The position numbers and the translations under genes were made by a program. The notes under the pieces were generated by a model. It saw nothing but the letters and a program-made list of their open reading frames with translations, was not told the origin of the DNA and did not search any database. From positions 205,776 through 269,775 of the forward strand of contig NZ_FOEF01000013.1 in assembly GCF_900110575.1 (NCBI RefSeq): DNA of 64,000 bases, written 5' to 3'. This stretch comes from Amycolatopsis saalfeldensis. Lineage in GTDB: Bacteria; Actinomycetota; Actinomycetes; Mycobacteriales; Pseudonocardiaceae. Of this stretch, positions 16,276-25,867 are shown piece by piece (within the stretch, counting starts at the first letter, position 1; each line of letters opens with the position of its first letter).

Positions 16276-17399
16276 ACCTGGCTCGCCTCCCGCACCCGCT
16301 TACGGCTGAACCGCCCGAAGTTGTAGTACGCGGCGCAGGCGCCCTCCGGCGAGACCATGCAGGTGCCGATCGGCGTCTCCGGGGTGCACGCGGTGCCGAA
16401 AACCTTGCACTCCCACGGTTTCAGCACGCCCTTGAGCACTTCGCCGCACTGGCACGCCTTGGGGTCGGCGACCCGGATGCCGGGCACCTCGAAGATCCGC
16501 TCGGCGTCGAAGGCCGCGTACTTCTCGCGCACCCGCATCGCCGAGTGCGTGATGAAGCCGAGTCCACGCCATTCGAAGTACGGCCGGAGCTCCATCACCT
16601 CGTTGATCGCCTTGAGCGCCACCAGGTTCCCGTCCCAGGGCACCACGCGCGAGTACTGGTTCTCGACTTCGGAGCGACCTTCGGACAGCTGCACCATCAG
16701 CATGTAGATGGACTGCAGGATGTCCAGCGGCTCGAACCCGGCCACCACCACGGGCTTGCCGTAGTCGCGCGCGATGAACTCGTACGGCCGGCAGCCGATC
16801 ACCGTGGACACGTGGCCCGGGCCGATGAAGCCGTCGAGCCGCAGGTCGGGGGAGTCGAGGATGGCCTTGATCGCCGGGATGATGGTCACGTGGTTGGCGA
16901 ACACGGAGAAGTTCTCCAGGCCTTCGGAGGCCGCGCGCAGCAGCGTCATCGCGGTGGACGGGGTGGTCGTCTCGAACCCGATGGCCATGAACACCACCCG
17001 CAGGTCCGGGTTCTGCCGCGCGATCTTCAGCGAGTCCAGCGGCGAGTAGACCATCCGGATATTGGTGCCCTCGGCGTTGGAGTCGAAGAAGTTCCCGCCG
17101 GAGCCGGGCACCCGCATCATGTCGCCGAACGAGGTCATCAGCACCCCGGGCTGGCGGGCGATGTGGATGGCGTCGTCGATCCGGCCCATCGGGATCACGC
17201 ACACCGGGCAGCCCGGGCCGTGCACCAGCTGCACGCTCTCGGGCAGGTAGTCCTCCAGGCCGTGTTTGTAGATGGTGTGCGTGTGCCCGCCGCACACCTC
17301 CATGAACTTGTACACGCGCCCCGGTTCGCACAGCGCGGTGATCTTCGCGGACAGCGCGCGCGCCTTGTCCGCGTCCCGGAACTCGTCGACGAAACGCAT
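16272..17399 (-). CDS. hypD: Hydrogenase Fe-cyanide assembly protein HypD
   Basis: [4Fe-4S] scaffold protein that builds the Fe(CN)2CO unit together with HypC. 375 residues. Signature segments CGGHTHTIYKHGL and HGPGCPVC lie in the first 80 residues, with FGTACTPETPIGTCMVSPEG near the C-terminus. The start has AGGAG 8 nt upstream. It lies between hypC (10-nt gap) and hypE (4-nt overlap). Confidence 0.96.
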   Translation of the reverse strand: MRFVDEFRDADKARALSAKITALCEPGRVYKFMEVCGGHTHTIYKHGLEDYLPESVQLVHGPGCPVCVIPMGRIDDAIHIARQPGVLMTSFGDMMRVPGSGGNFFDSNAEGTNIRMVYSPLDSLKIARQNPDLRVVFMAIGFETTTPSTAMTLLRAASEGLENFSVFANHVTIIPAIKAILDSPDLRLDGFIGPGHVSTVIGCRPYEFIARDYGKPVVVAGFEPLDILQSIYMLMVQLSEGRSEVENQYSRVVPWDGNLVALKAINEVMELRPYFEWRGLGFITHSAMRVREKYAAFDAERIFEVPGIRVADPKACQCGEVLKGVLKPWECKVFGTACTPETPIGTCMVSPEGACAAYYNFGRFSRKRVREASQV

Positions 17400-17409
17400 C
17401 AGCTGGCTC

Positions 17410-17682
17410 CTATTCGATCCGCGATTCGAGCAAGGCGGCGATCTCGTCCTCGTAGGCCTTCCCGATGCTCTCGAGGAACTCCATGGCCGCGGCGGCCTCG
17501 GCCTCGTCTATTTTGGACAGTGCGAAGCCGACGTGGATGAGGATCCACTCGCCCGGCACCGGCGGGTCGTCGGTGAGCAGGCCGATGTTGATCGTCCGCT
17601 TCACCCCACTGACCGAGACTTTCGCGAGGTCCGGCCGCTCCTCGCTGATCTCGATGATCTCGCCCGGAATCCCGAGGCACAC
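17410..17682 (-). CDS. hypC: Hydrogenase assembly chaperone HypC
   Basis: 90 residues with GTG start. It begins (M)CLGIPGEI; Cys2 is the residue that binds the Fe-cyanide precursor and the HypD partner. The domain is of usual length, with a short helical C-terminal tail. It lies 2 nt after a tiny membrane-peptide gene and 10 nt before hypD. A second, divergent HypC-like protein is encoded near the operon start. Confidence 0.93.
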   Translation of the reverse strand: MCLGIPGEIIEISEERPDLAKVSVSGVKRTINIGLLTDDPPVPGEWILIHVGFALSKIDEAEAAAAMEFLESIGKAYEDEIAALLESRIE

Positions 17683-17684
17683 GG

Positions 17685-17792
17685 CTACATCCGGCTCATC
17701 TCGAGGTACCGCCGGACGTCCGGTTCGACCAGCCGGGCGAACCAGGCCGCCCCGCCCACCAGCACGAGCAACAGCAGGAATCGCTTGAACAT
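17685..17792 (-). CDS. 35-residue membrane peptide, DUF6893-like, in hydrogenase operon
   Basis: ATG 17792 to TAG 17685. The product has one hydrophobic helix (FLLLLVLVGGAAWFARLV) followed by EPDVRRYLEMSRM. This layout (one N-terminal helix, then PD-x-x-RYL and a basic end) matches my recollection of the DUF6893 small proteins encoded beside actinobacterial hydrogenase genes. Two bases separate it from the genes on each side, consistent with translation inside the operon. It could be a membrane tether or small subunit for the hydrogenase; that role is inferred. Confidence 0.75.
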   Translation of the reverse strand: MFKRFLLLLVLVGGAAWFARLVEPDVRRYLEMSRM

Positions 17793-17793
17793 G

Positions 17794-18291
17794 TCAGACC
17801 TCCGTCTTCTGTCCGTCCGGCAGCCGTGAGGCGGTGCCCCACGCCAGTTCCGCCACCGCGCGCACCGCCGCCGGCACGGCCGCCTGTACTTCCTCGGAGA
17901 GCCCGATGCCGGGCTCCACGTTCCCCGGCTCGCAGCCGACGATCAGCACTCGCCCGGCGTCGCCGCCGAGCAGCCGCAGCAGCCGGAACACGGCCTCGGG
18001 CTGCATTCCGTGCGCGTCGATCGACGGCGCCTTCGCCAGGTCGTCCAGGTCCGCTTCGATCAGCGACAACGTGCCGGGCGGCTGGCCGTGCGGCGTCGCG
18101 TCGAGCAGGATCGTGGTGTCGTAGCCGCCGAGCAGGTCGTAGGCCAGGTGCATGCCGGCGATGCCGTAGTCGGCGATCTGCACCCAGTCCGGCAGCTCGG
18201 CCTGCTCCAGCCGGGTGATCACCTCGACGCCGAACCCGTCGTCGCCGAGGAAGATGTTGCCGATGCCGGCCACCAGCACGCGAGGTCTCAT
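17794..18291 (-). CDS. Hydrogenase maturation endopeptidase (HyaD/HycI family)
   Basis: 165 residues. Cleaves the C-terminal extension of the large subunit after nickel insertion. GIGNIFLGDDGFGVEV at residues 9-24 contains the GNxxxxDDG nickel-sensing motif, and LLDATPHG contains the second conserved Asp. It overlaps the upstream gene as ATGA (18288-18291). Its likely substrate in this operon is the large subunit, which carries 23 residues after its last metal-ligand motif. Confidence 0.93.
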   Translation of the reverse strand: MRPRVLVAGIGNIFLGDDGFGVEVITRLEQAELPDWVQIADYGIAGMHLAYDLLGGYDTTILLDATPHGQPPGTLSLIEADLDDLAKAPSIDAHGMQPEAVFRLLRLLGGDAGRVLIVGCEPGNVEPGIGLSEEVQAAVPAAVRAVAELAWGTASRLPDGQKTEV

Positions 18292-19604
18292 AACGGCTCC
18301 AGCTCGTCGGGGGAGAAGTAGCGGAACCGGCCGTGCGCGTTCTGCAGTTCCGCGGCGGGGTCGGAGTCCACGGTCACGGCCACGTGCGTCGATCCGTCCA
18401 CATCGGACAGCACGGCGCGCACGGTGGCGGCCAAACCGGTGAGGAACATGTCCTGGGCGTCGGTGCCGTGCAGGTTCGGCCGGAGCCGCACGCGTGAGCC
18501 GGCCGCGACGCGCGCGCCCGCGACCACCACGCTGTCGGTCTCCGGCGAGACGGACGCGTCCGCCCCCGGGTCCCACCACGGAACTACCGGATCTGGCCGC
18601 GGCTCCCCGGTCACCGAACGCAGGTAGCGGACGGTGCCGTGCAGCCGGTCGAGCAGCTCCTGCGGCATCTCGTCGACCCGGTCGACGATCGACGCCGCCC
18701 GCGGGTCGGTGGCCCTGGCCTCGCGTTTCTCCTCGTCGGTGAGGGTCATCGTGCGCAGGGTGAGGATTTCGTCGATCTCGGTGCCGTCGAACAGCTCGCC
18801 CGCGCTCTCGGCGGCGATCGCCGGGTCGTCGTACAGGATGATCGGCGACGCGAGCATCACCGGGCTCTGGGTGGTGCTCCCGATCAGGACCGGCCAGACG
18901 CGCTCGTTCACGCAGGACTCGACGGCCGGCTTCGCCCACTCCGGCGGGTCGAGCATCGAGAGGAAGTGCCCGGAGTCGACCGAGAGGATCAGGTGCGCGG
19001 CCAGCAGCGCGTGCCGCAGCGCCGTCTCCCGGGTCGGGTCCGCGGCGGTCCACGGGCTGGTGTTGCGCAGGTCGAGCCGCAGCCGGGCGCCGCCGAACGG
19101 GCCGTCGAGCGAGTCGAGCCGAGCGGTCAGCACCCCGCTCAGCTCCTGCGAACGCCGGACGAGCGAGCAGCCGTCGCCGACGTCCTCGGGCTCCTCCCCG
19201 CCCGGCACGGCGAACGGCGTCTCGACGGGTTGCGCGAGCAATTCGGCCGCGGGCAGCACGAAGTCGATCTCGCGCTCCACGGCCTCGTCCCAGGTCGTGT
19301 ACTCGGTGCCGGCGGCGGTCATCGCCGGGACGAACTCCTCGCCGTCGTGCGCCAATCGTTGCTGCGCCTGAAGAAACCGCAGCTTGATGTGCAAAACCGT
19401 GTGCGAGCGCGGTTCCAGCAGGCACTCCGTGTGCGAAGTCGCGTACTCGCCGCGCGCGTCGTCGGCGTAAGAGGGCGGCATCAGCACACCCCACTGCCAG
19501 CGGACGCGGTTCTTGCCCGCCGACGCGCGGTACGGGTAGAGCAGGTAGCCCTCGTACAGCACCGCGTCGCCGACCGCGCGGGCCTGGTCCCCGACGGCGG
19601 TCAC
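18288..19604 (-). CDS. Conserved hydrogenase-operon protein of unknown function (438 aa)
   Basis: GTG start; the codon overlaps the preceding stop (GTGA), and the end overlaps the protease gene (ATGA), so it is firmly part of the operon. It is soluble-looking with no membrane helix. The N-terminal ~90 residues are aromatic and basic (YEGYLLYPYRASAGKNRVRW). Hydrophobic beta-like segments occupy the middle (MLASPIILYDDPAIAAE). A Pro/Trp/Asp-rich part at ~350-375 precedes a final domain of ~60 residues. No catalytic motif is recognised. I recall uncharacterised proteins of this kind beside group 1h hydrogenases, so an accessory or assembly role is inferred. Confidence 0.8.
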   Translation of the reverse strand: MTAVGDQARAVGDAVLYEGYLLYPYRASAGKNRVRWQWGVLMPPSYADDARGEYATSHTECLLEPRSHTVLHIKLRFLQAQQRLAHDGEEFVPAMTAAGTEYTTWDEAVEREIDFVLPAAELLAQPVETPFAVPGGEEPEDVGDGCSLVRRSQELSGVLTARLDSLDGPFGGARLRLDLRNTSPWTAADPTRETALRHALLAAHLILSVDSGHFLSMLDPPEWAKPAVESCVNERVWPVLIGSTTQSPVMLASPIILYDDPAIAAESAGELFDGTEIDEILTLRTMTLTDEEKREARATDPRAASIVDRVDEMPQELLDRLHGTVRYLRSVTGEPRPDPVVPWWDPGADASVSPETDSVVVAGARVAAGSRVRLRPNLHGTDAQDMFLTGLAATVRAVLSDVDGSTHVAVTVDSDPAAELQNAHGRFRYFSPDELEPL

Positions 19605-20239
19605 GGCGGATCACCGGCCGAGCCGAGCAGCTTCTCCATCGCCGCGTCCCAGGTCGGGATCGCGTGGCGCGCCTTGTACTTCAGCAGCTCGTCGATGGTG
19701 TCCCGGTGCAGCTTGAGCCAGGCGACGTGCGGGAAGTACCGATCCATCAGCCCGTCCCACGCGGTGATCGGCATCCGGACCTCGGCCTCGACGTGCCACG
19801 GCACCGGCTCGACCCAGAACCCGGGGCCGCCCTTGCCGAACACGGTGCCGCTGAACAGCAGCGCGAGCGGGACGACCCCGTCGGCCAGCGCGTGGAAGTA
19901 CTTGCCCGCGGCCACTTCCAGGTCGTAGCTGCACGGCACCTCGAGCACGAACTCGGTGGTGCCGGTGAACCCCGGCACCACCGCGGAGACGGCGGCGAAC
20001 TGGAACGGCTTCAGCGTCTCGCCCCAGCGCGAAGGGTCGCCGAACAGATCGGTCAGCAGCTCGGACTCCCCGTCGGAGTACCGCCGCCGCTGCGGCTCGA
20101 TCCGCAGCTGCACCCGCAGCACCAGTGCGTACACCGGTTGTGCGGTCAGCTCGGTGACCCGCAGCGTGAACGCCAGCGTGGGCGAGGCCGCATACTTCAG
20201 GGGCTGCACGTCGATGCAGTCGAAGGTGAGTTCAGCCAT
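19601..20239 (-). CDS. DUF6084-type hydrogenase-operon protein
   Basis: 212 residues, soluble. Begins MAELTFDCIDVQPLKYAASP and is rich in beta-strand patterns. It contains conserved-looking LRIEPQRRRY and a Trp/Pro-rich C-terminal half (GFWVEPVPWHVEAEVRMP). Assignment to DUF6084 is from memory of actinobacterial hydrogenase clusters, where it neighbours DUF5947. It overlaps the upstream gene by 8 nt and the downstream gene by 4 nt. Function unknown; possibly assembly or electron-transfer support. Confidence 0.75.
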   Translation of the reverse strand: MAELTFDCIDVQPLKYAASPTLAFTLRVTELTAQPVYALVLRVQLRIEPQRRRYSDGESELLTDLFGDPSRWGETLKPFQFAAVSAVVPGFTGTTEFVLEVPCSYDLEVAAGKYFHALADGVVPLALLFSGTVFGKGGPGFWVEPVPWHVEAEVRMPITAWDGLMDRYFPHVAWLKLHRDTIDELLKYKARHAIPTWDAAMEKLLGSAGDPP

Positions 20240-20849
20240 CGGCCACGACCTCGCTGCGTTCGCGCAGGTCCGCGAAGAACCCGTCGATCGCCTCGTGGGC
20301 CGCGCCGCCGCCGTCGAAGCCGCGCCAGTGCAGCCGGACCAGGCCGACCAGCTCGTAACAGGCGTCGATCGGCACCAGGAAGCACTCGTAGCCGAAGTCG
20401 TGCTTGCTGATCAGCAGCGCCTCGACGTCGGGCGCGATCGAGGCGAACGCCGGTTGCGTGGCGAGCAATTCGGTCCAGGTGTCCAGTGGCAGCAAGGATT
20501 CCGTCGCGCCGGCCGGGCTCGGGTAGAACGCGACGGTGCGCTCCTGCACCGAGTTGTGGAACAGGAACGCCATCCGCACCGGCACCCCCGCCGACTCCCA
20601 CAGCGCCGAGCCCGCCGGGAAGCGCGGCGCGTGCAGGTACCGCGTCGGCACCGCGCGGTGCCGCTTGCCGCCCGCGCCGGTGTGCGTGAACAGCAGGTAG
20701 CAGCCCCGGCAGGTGCACATGATCGCCCGCGACTCCAGGTCGATCACGTGCCCGTGGCCGGCCCCGACCGGTTCCGTGCACAGCTCGCACCGCTCGCCGG
20801 GCGCGGGCCGCACGGCGGGCTGGAGGAACCGGCGCAGGCCGCCCGTCAT
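20232..20849 (-). CDS. DUF5947-type hydrogenase-operon protein
   Basis: 205 residues. Two CxxC motifs (CELC near residue 21, CRGC near 48) suggest an N-terminal metal site, zinc or Fe-S. The C-terminal half is an alpha/beta region. The family name is recalled from actinobacterial hydrogenase operons. The start overlaps the NifU-like stop (ATGA). The Cys pairs make a role in metal or cluster handling plausible but unproven. Confidence 0.78.
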   Translation of the reverse strand: MTGGLRRFLQPAVRPAPGERCELCTEPVGAGHGHVIDLESRAIMCTCRGCYLLFTHTGAGGKRHRAVPTRYLHAPRFPAGSALWESAGVPVRMAFLFHNSVQERTVAFYPSPAGATESLLPLDTWTELLATQPAFASIAPDVEALLISKHDFGYECFLVPIDACYELVGLVRLHWRGFDGGGAAHEAIDGFFADLRERSEVVADG

Positions 20850-21379
20850 GCCTGCTCCACCGGGACCGGGCACTCCAGCGCTTCGAGCGGCAGCAGCGGC
20901 CGTCCACCAGGGCCGGTCGGCTCGGGCACCACGCCCTCGACGACCACGTCGGAGATCTCCGGCGCCGCCTCGCGGACCACCCGCTCGATGGCGTACTTCG
21001 CCGTGACGGTCGAGGACGGGCAGCCGTCGCACGTCCCCATCAGCTGCAGCTGGAGCACGCCCTCGCCGGTGATGCCGACGATGTCGACGTCACCGGCGTG
21101 CGAGCCGAGGTACGGCCGCACCTTGTCGAGCGCTTCGGTGACGCGCTCCAGCGTCGTCTTCGGGTGCAGGTCGTGCAGGACCAGCAGGCCGGCGATGTGC
21201 TCGTCTTCGGCGAACTTCGCGACCAGCTGCGGCCCGGCCGCGTCGACGATCCGGGCCAGCCCCTCGCCGTAGAACTCCAGCAGGGTGTGGACCAGGTCCT
21301 CGGCGACCTCCGCGTCCTCGCCGGAGAGCTCGCCGAGCAACCGGTCGATGCGCTCGCCGACCTGCCCGACGTCGGTCAT
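20846..21379 (-). CDS. NifU C-terminal-domain-like Fe-S scaffold protein
   Basis: 177 residues. The C-terminal half carries the NifU/Nfu motif GTCDGCPSSTVT (CxxC), the site that holds a transferable [4Fe-4S] cluster. The N-terminal ~80 residues are helical. The start overlaps the large-subunit stop by one base (TGATG). It probably supplies or carries clusters for the small subunit; a role as an electron-transfer partner is also possible. Confidence 0.88.
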   Translation of the reverse strand: MTDVGQVGERIDRLLGELSGEDAEVAEDLVHTLLEFYGEGLARIVDAAGPQLVAKFAEDEHIAGLLVLHDLHPKTTLERVTEALDKVRPYLGSHAGDVDIVGITGEGVLQLQLMGTCDGCPSSTVTAKYAIERVVREAAPEISDVVVEGVVPEPTGPGGRPLLPLEALECPVPVEQA

Positions 21380-23175
21380 CAGCCCACCTCTCCGCCGAAC
21401 GCGTGCGGGGTGTGGATGCGTTCCAGCGTCTTGCCCTTGCCGGTGTACATGTGCACGCCGCAGGGCAGGCACGGGTCGAAGCTGCGGACCGCGCGCATGA
21501 TGTCGATGCCCTTGAAGTTCTCCTGCGTGTTCTCCTCGAAGATCGGCGTGTTCTGCACGGCGTCCTCGTACGGGCCGGGGGTGCCGAAGGAGTCGCGGAC
21601 ACTGCCGTTCCACGGCGTCGGCGGGTACGGGTGGTAGTTCGCGATCTTGCCGCCCTTGATCACCATGTGGTGCGAGAGCACGCCGCGCACGGCCTCGGTG
21701 AACCCGCACGAGACGCCCTCGTCGGGCACCTTGAACGGCTCCCACGTCTTGGTGTTGCCGCCGCGGACCTCGGCCAGCGCGCGCTCGGCGAAGTGCAGGG
21801 CGACCGCGGCGGAGTAGGCCTGGAAGTACGTCCGCGCGCGGTTGCGCTCCAGCGCGTTGCTCCACTTCGGGATCTTCCACTCGAAGGTGACCTCGGGCTT
21901 GAGCGCGGTGCGCGGCAGGTTGATCACCACGCTGTGCCCGGTGGACTTCACGTAGTCGGTGTCGACCAGGCCGGCCAGCGCCGTGGTCCACAGCCGCGCG
22001 ATGGGGCCGCCGCCGGTGTCGAGCGCGAGGTGGTCCTTGCCGTCGAACCAGCGCGGCGACATCGTCCACGAGTACTTGTCGTCGAAGTCGCGCTTCTGCG
22101 GCCGCGGGATCGTGTGCTGGTTCCACGGGTGCCGCGAGTCGACCGGGTTGCCGAGCGGGTCGTGCGTGACGAACTTGTCCATGCCCTCCCAGTCCTCGTA
22201 GAAGGACGAGCCGAGCAGGATCCGGATGCCGAGGTTGATGTCGAGCAGGCTGGTGGTGACCAGCTTGCCGTCGACGACCACCCCGGGCGTGACGAACATC
22301 TTCCGGCCCCAGGCCTCCATGTTCTCGTAGGTGAAGTCGCAGTACTCCGGGTTGTTCAGGCTGCCCCAGCAGCCGAGCAGGATGCGGCGGCGGCCGACCT
22401 CCTCGTAGCCGGGGATGGCTTCGTAGAAGAAGTCGAACAGGTCGTCGTGCATCGGCAGGCAGCGCTTCATGAACTCGACGTAGCGCATCAGCCGGGACAG
22501 GTAGTCGGTGAACAGCTGCACCGTCGCGATGGTCCCGACGCCGCCGGGGTACAAAGTGGACGGATGCACGTGCCTGCCCTCCATCAGGCAGAACATCTCC
22601 CTGGTGGACCGGCTGACCTGCAGCGCCTCGCGGTAGAACTCGCCCTCCAGCGGGTTCAGCGAGCGCATGATGTCGCCGATGGTGCGGTAGCCGTGCTGCT
22701 CGGCGTGCGGTGATTCGGTGCGGTTGGCCAGCTCCAGCACCCCGGGGCTGGTCTCGGCGACCATCTTCTCGCAGTAGTCGACGCCGACCAGGTTCTCCTG
22801 GAAGATGTTGTGGTCGAACATGTACTCGGCGGCCTCGCCGAGGTTGATGATCCACTCGCCGAGGTGTGGCGGGCGCACGCCGTAGGCCATGTTCTGGTTG
22901 TAGACCGAGCAGGTGGCGTGGTTGTCACCGCAGATGCCGCAGATGCGGCTGGTGATGAAGTGCGCGTCGCGCGGGTCCTTGCCCTTCATGAAGATGCTGT
23001 AGCCGCGGAAGACCGAGGACGTGCTGTGGCACTCCACCACCTTCTTCTGCGCCCAGTCGATCTTCGTGTAGATGCCGAGGCTGCCGACGATGCGCGTGAT
23101 CGGGTCCCAGGCCATCTCGACGAGTTCGGTCTTGCCCTTGGTGCTGACGTTCTTGCCGCTCTGTGTCTGTGTCAT
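21379..23175 (-). CDS. hhyL: [NiFe]-hydrogenase large subunit, group 1h type
   Basis: 598 residues; holds the NiFe active site. N-terminal metal ligands appear in SRICGICGDNHA (Cys79, Cys82) and C-terminal ligands in DPCLPCGVH (Cys569, Cys572). The 23 residues after His575 are the probable peptide removed by the maturation protease encoded downstream. Overall sequence style and the operon companions fit the actinobacterial high-affinity uptake class (group 1h, formerly group 5). It follows the small subunit by 13 nt. The subgroup is inferred from motif style and context. Confidence 0.95.
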   Translation of the reverse strand: MTQTQSGKNVSTKGKTELVEMAWDPITRIVGSLGIYTKIDWAQKKVVECHSTSSVFRGYSIFMKGKDPRDAHFITSRICGICGDNHATCSVYNQNMAYGVRPPHLGEWIINLGEAAEYMFDHNIFQENLVGVDYCEKMVAETSPGVLELANRTESPHAEQHGYRTIGDIMRSLNPLEGEFYREALQVSRSTREMFCLMEGRHVHPSTLYPGGVGTIATVQLFTDYLSRLMRYVEFMKRCLPMHDDLFDFFYEAIPGYEEVGRRRILLGCWGSLNNPEYCDFTYENMEAWGRKMFVTPGVVVDGKLVTTSLLDINLGIRILLGSSFYEDWEGMDKFVTHDPLGNPVDSRHPWNQHTIPRPQKRDFDDKYSWTMSPRWFDGKDHLALDTGGGPIARLWTTALAGLVDTDYVKSTGHSVVINLPRTALKPEVTFEWKIPKWSNALERNRARTYFQAYSAAVALHFAERALAEVRGGNTKTWEPFKVPDEGVSCGFTEAVRGVLSHHMVIKGGKIANYHPYPPTPWNGSVRDSFGTPGPYEDAVQNTPIFEENTQENFKGIDIMRAVRSFDPCLPCGVHMYTGKGKTLERIHTPHAFGGEVG

Positions 23176-23188
23176 GTCCCCAGTCCCT

Positions 23189-24234
<1,046 letters not shown>

Positions 24235-24238
<4 letters not shown>

Positions 24239-24921
24239 GGCTGTGGCCCCTCGAGGTCGTCGAGCGCGCCGAGGGTCAGCTCCCACAGCGCGTGGTAAAG
24301 GGTGGTCTGGGCTTCCTGGATGCGGTGCACCGAAGGCGACGGCACGACGAAGAGGTGGTCGATGCTGTCCAGCTCGGCCATCTTCCCGCCGTCGTAGCCG
24401 GCGATGCCGACGGTGAGCAGGCCGCGGCGGGCGGCCTCGTCGAACGCGGCCAGCAGGTTCGCCGAGTTCCCGCTGGTGGACAGGCCGACCGCGATGTCGC
24501 CGGCGCGGCCGAACGCGGCGACCTGCCGGGCGAACACGACGTCGAACCCGATGTCGTTGCTCAGCGCGGTCACCACGGCGATGTCGTTGGTGAGGCCGAA
24601 CGCGGGCAGCGGGCGCGCGTCCCCGGCTGGGGAAAGGAACAGGCTGGCGAGGTCCTGCGCGTCGGTGGAGCTGCCGCCGTTGCCGAACACCAGCAGCCTG
24701 CCGCCGCGCGCGAACGCGCGGGCCAGGTCGCGGGCGCAGGCCCAGAGCCGCTCGCCGTCCGATTCGAGCACGCTCGCGCGCAGCTCGATGATCTCGCGAG
24801 CCTTGTCTACTGTGGACTGACGGACCTGGGTGAGCACGGCCTCGACGTCACTGGCACCCGCGTACAGGAACGGGTACAGCTCCTCGAGACCACTGGCGCC
24901 CACGGGCTTTCCCCGTGTCAT
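24235..24921 (-). CDS. SIS-domain (GmhA-like) protein in hydrogenase operon
   Basis: 228 residues. ATG 24921 is preferred over ATG 24930 because AGGAG sits 9 nt before it and directly abuts the other. Phosphosugar-isomerase fold with FGNGGSSTDAQ and the sugar-phosphate loop GLSTSGNSANLL, both intact. It resembles sedoheptulose-7-phosphate isomerase GmhA, but no heptose genes are nearby. Its place just before the hydrogenase subunits, and a second SIS gene two positions upstream, point to a hydrogenase-linked role that is not known. Confidence 0.85.
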
Positions 24922-24941
24922 GGCGCTCATCTCCTAGCGGA

Positions 24942-25178
24942 CTAGGGGTTCTCCAGACGCGCGATGGCTTCGCCGGCGTGTACCAGGATTCGGTCGCCGA
25001 CACCGGCCGAAACCAGTGCCACGCTCACCTCTTCCCGGCCGGAGCCGGTATCCACGACTGCGAACCCGAGGTCCAGGAGTTCGACTACGGTCACTTCGAC
25101 TGCGGTGTCGGAACACGTGATGCACACCCCGTCGTGACAGACGGGGACCGGTGCTCTGTCGGCGTCAGGCGCGTTCAA
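24942..25178 (-). CDS. Second HypC/HupF-like chaperone
   Basis: 78 residues from a TTG start at 25178, which overlaps the SIS stop (TTGA) and has GGAGGT about 8 nt upstream. It contains CITCSDTAVEVTVVELLD and a HypC-like beta-barrel pattern ending in GDRILVHAGEAIARLE. The conserved Cys is not at position 2; an N-terminal stretch with CHDGVCITC precedes it. It probably serves maturation of this hydrogenase beside the canonical HypC. The rare start codon may keep its level low. Confidence 0.8.
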   Translation of the reverse strand: MNAPDADRAPVPVCHDGVCITCSDTAVEVTVVELLDLGFAVVDTGSGREEVSVALVSAGVGDRILVHAGEAIARLENP

Positions 25179-25795
25179 GACGCCACCTCCGGTGCGAGCA
25201 CGCCGGGATGTTCGAAGAAGACGTGCACCAGCTCCCACAGAATGTGGTACGCCGTCACGTGCACTTCCTTGACCACCAGCGGGTCGGCGGACCGCGCGAC
25301 GAGCACGTGGCCGATCCCGGGGGTGACGGCGATGGCCCCGCCGTCCCCGCCGGTCAGCGCGATGGTCAGCAGGCCGAGGTCGCGGGCGGTTTCGAGGCCG
25401 CGGCGGACGTTCTCGCACTCGCCGTCGGCGGAGATGCCGAGCGCGATGTCCGCGGGCTCGGCGAGGAACCGGATCTGGTGCGCGAAGACCTCGGCCAGCC
25501 CGACGCGGTTGGCCACGCCGGTGAGCGTGGCGACGTCGGCGGTCAGCGAGATCGCGGGCAGCGCCCGCTTGCCGACGATCACCGGGTGCACGAACTCCAC
25601 GGCCACGTGCTGCGCGTCGGTGCTGGGCCCGCCGTTGCCGAAGACCACCAGCTTCCCGCCGCGGTGGAAGCGCTGGGCCATCCCGTGACACGCGTCGGCC
25701 ACGGCGCCGGCCTGTTCGGCCAGGTCGTACACGGGGGCGACGCGGCGTTCGAACAATGCCGCGACCCCGTCCGCGCTCTTCGGAGACCACGACAT
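25175..25795 (-). CDS. First gene of hydrogenase operon: degenerate SIS-domain protein
   Basis: 206 residues from ATG 25795, preceded by AGGGAAG. The SIS fold is recognisable (VVFGNGGPSTDAQHVAVEF), but the sugar-phosphate-binding loop reads GISADGECENVR where active members have STSGNS. It also has Pro in the GGSSTDAQ position. It is therefore probably not an isomerase and may bind another ligand or the partner SIS protein encoded two genes downstream. It opens the 16-gene operon below a CRP-like operator. Confidence 0.82.
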   Translation of the reverse strand: MSWSPKSADGVAALFERRVAPVYDLAEQAGAVADACHGMAQRFHRGGKLVVFGNGGPSTDAQHVAVEFVHPVIVGKRALPAISLTADVATLTGVANRVGLAEVFAHQIRFLAEPADIALGISADGECENVRRGLETARDLGLLTIALTGGDGGAIAVTPGIGHVLVARSADPLVVKEVHVTAYHILWELVHVFFEHPGVLAPEVAS

Positions 25796-25838
25796 CGCGG
25801 CTCTTCCCTGTGCGCTCAGTGGTGGGAGCAAGGCCTCT

Positions 25839-25867
25839 AGCGTAGATCTGTGAAGTGAGTCACACAA
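25839..25867 (-). promoter_or_regulatory. CRP/FNR-type operator and possible promoter of the hydrogenase operon
   Basis: TGTGAAGTGAGTCACA at 25849-25864 is a perfect match to the CRP consensus TGTGA-N6-TCACA. On the minus strand, a possible -35 TTGTGT (25867-25862) and -10 TACGCT (25844-25839) are 17 nt apart, so the site would overlap the core promoter. The palindrome is seen directly; the promoter and regulator identity are inferred. Confidence 0.65.
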
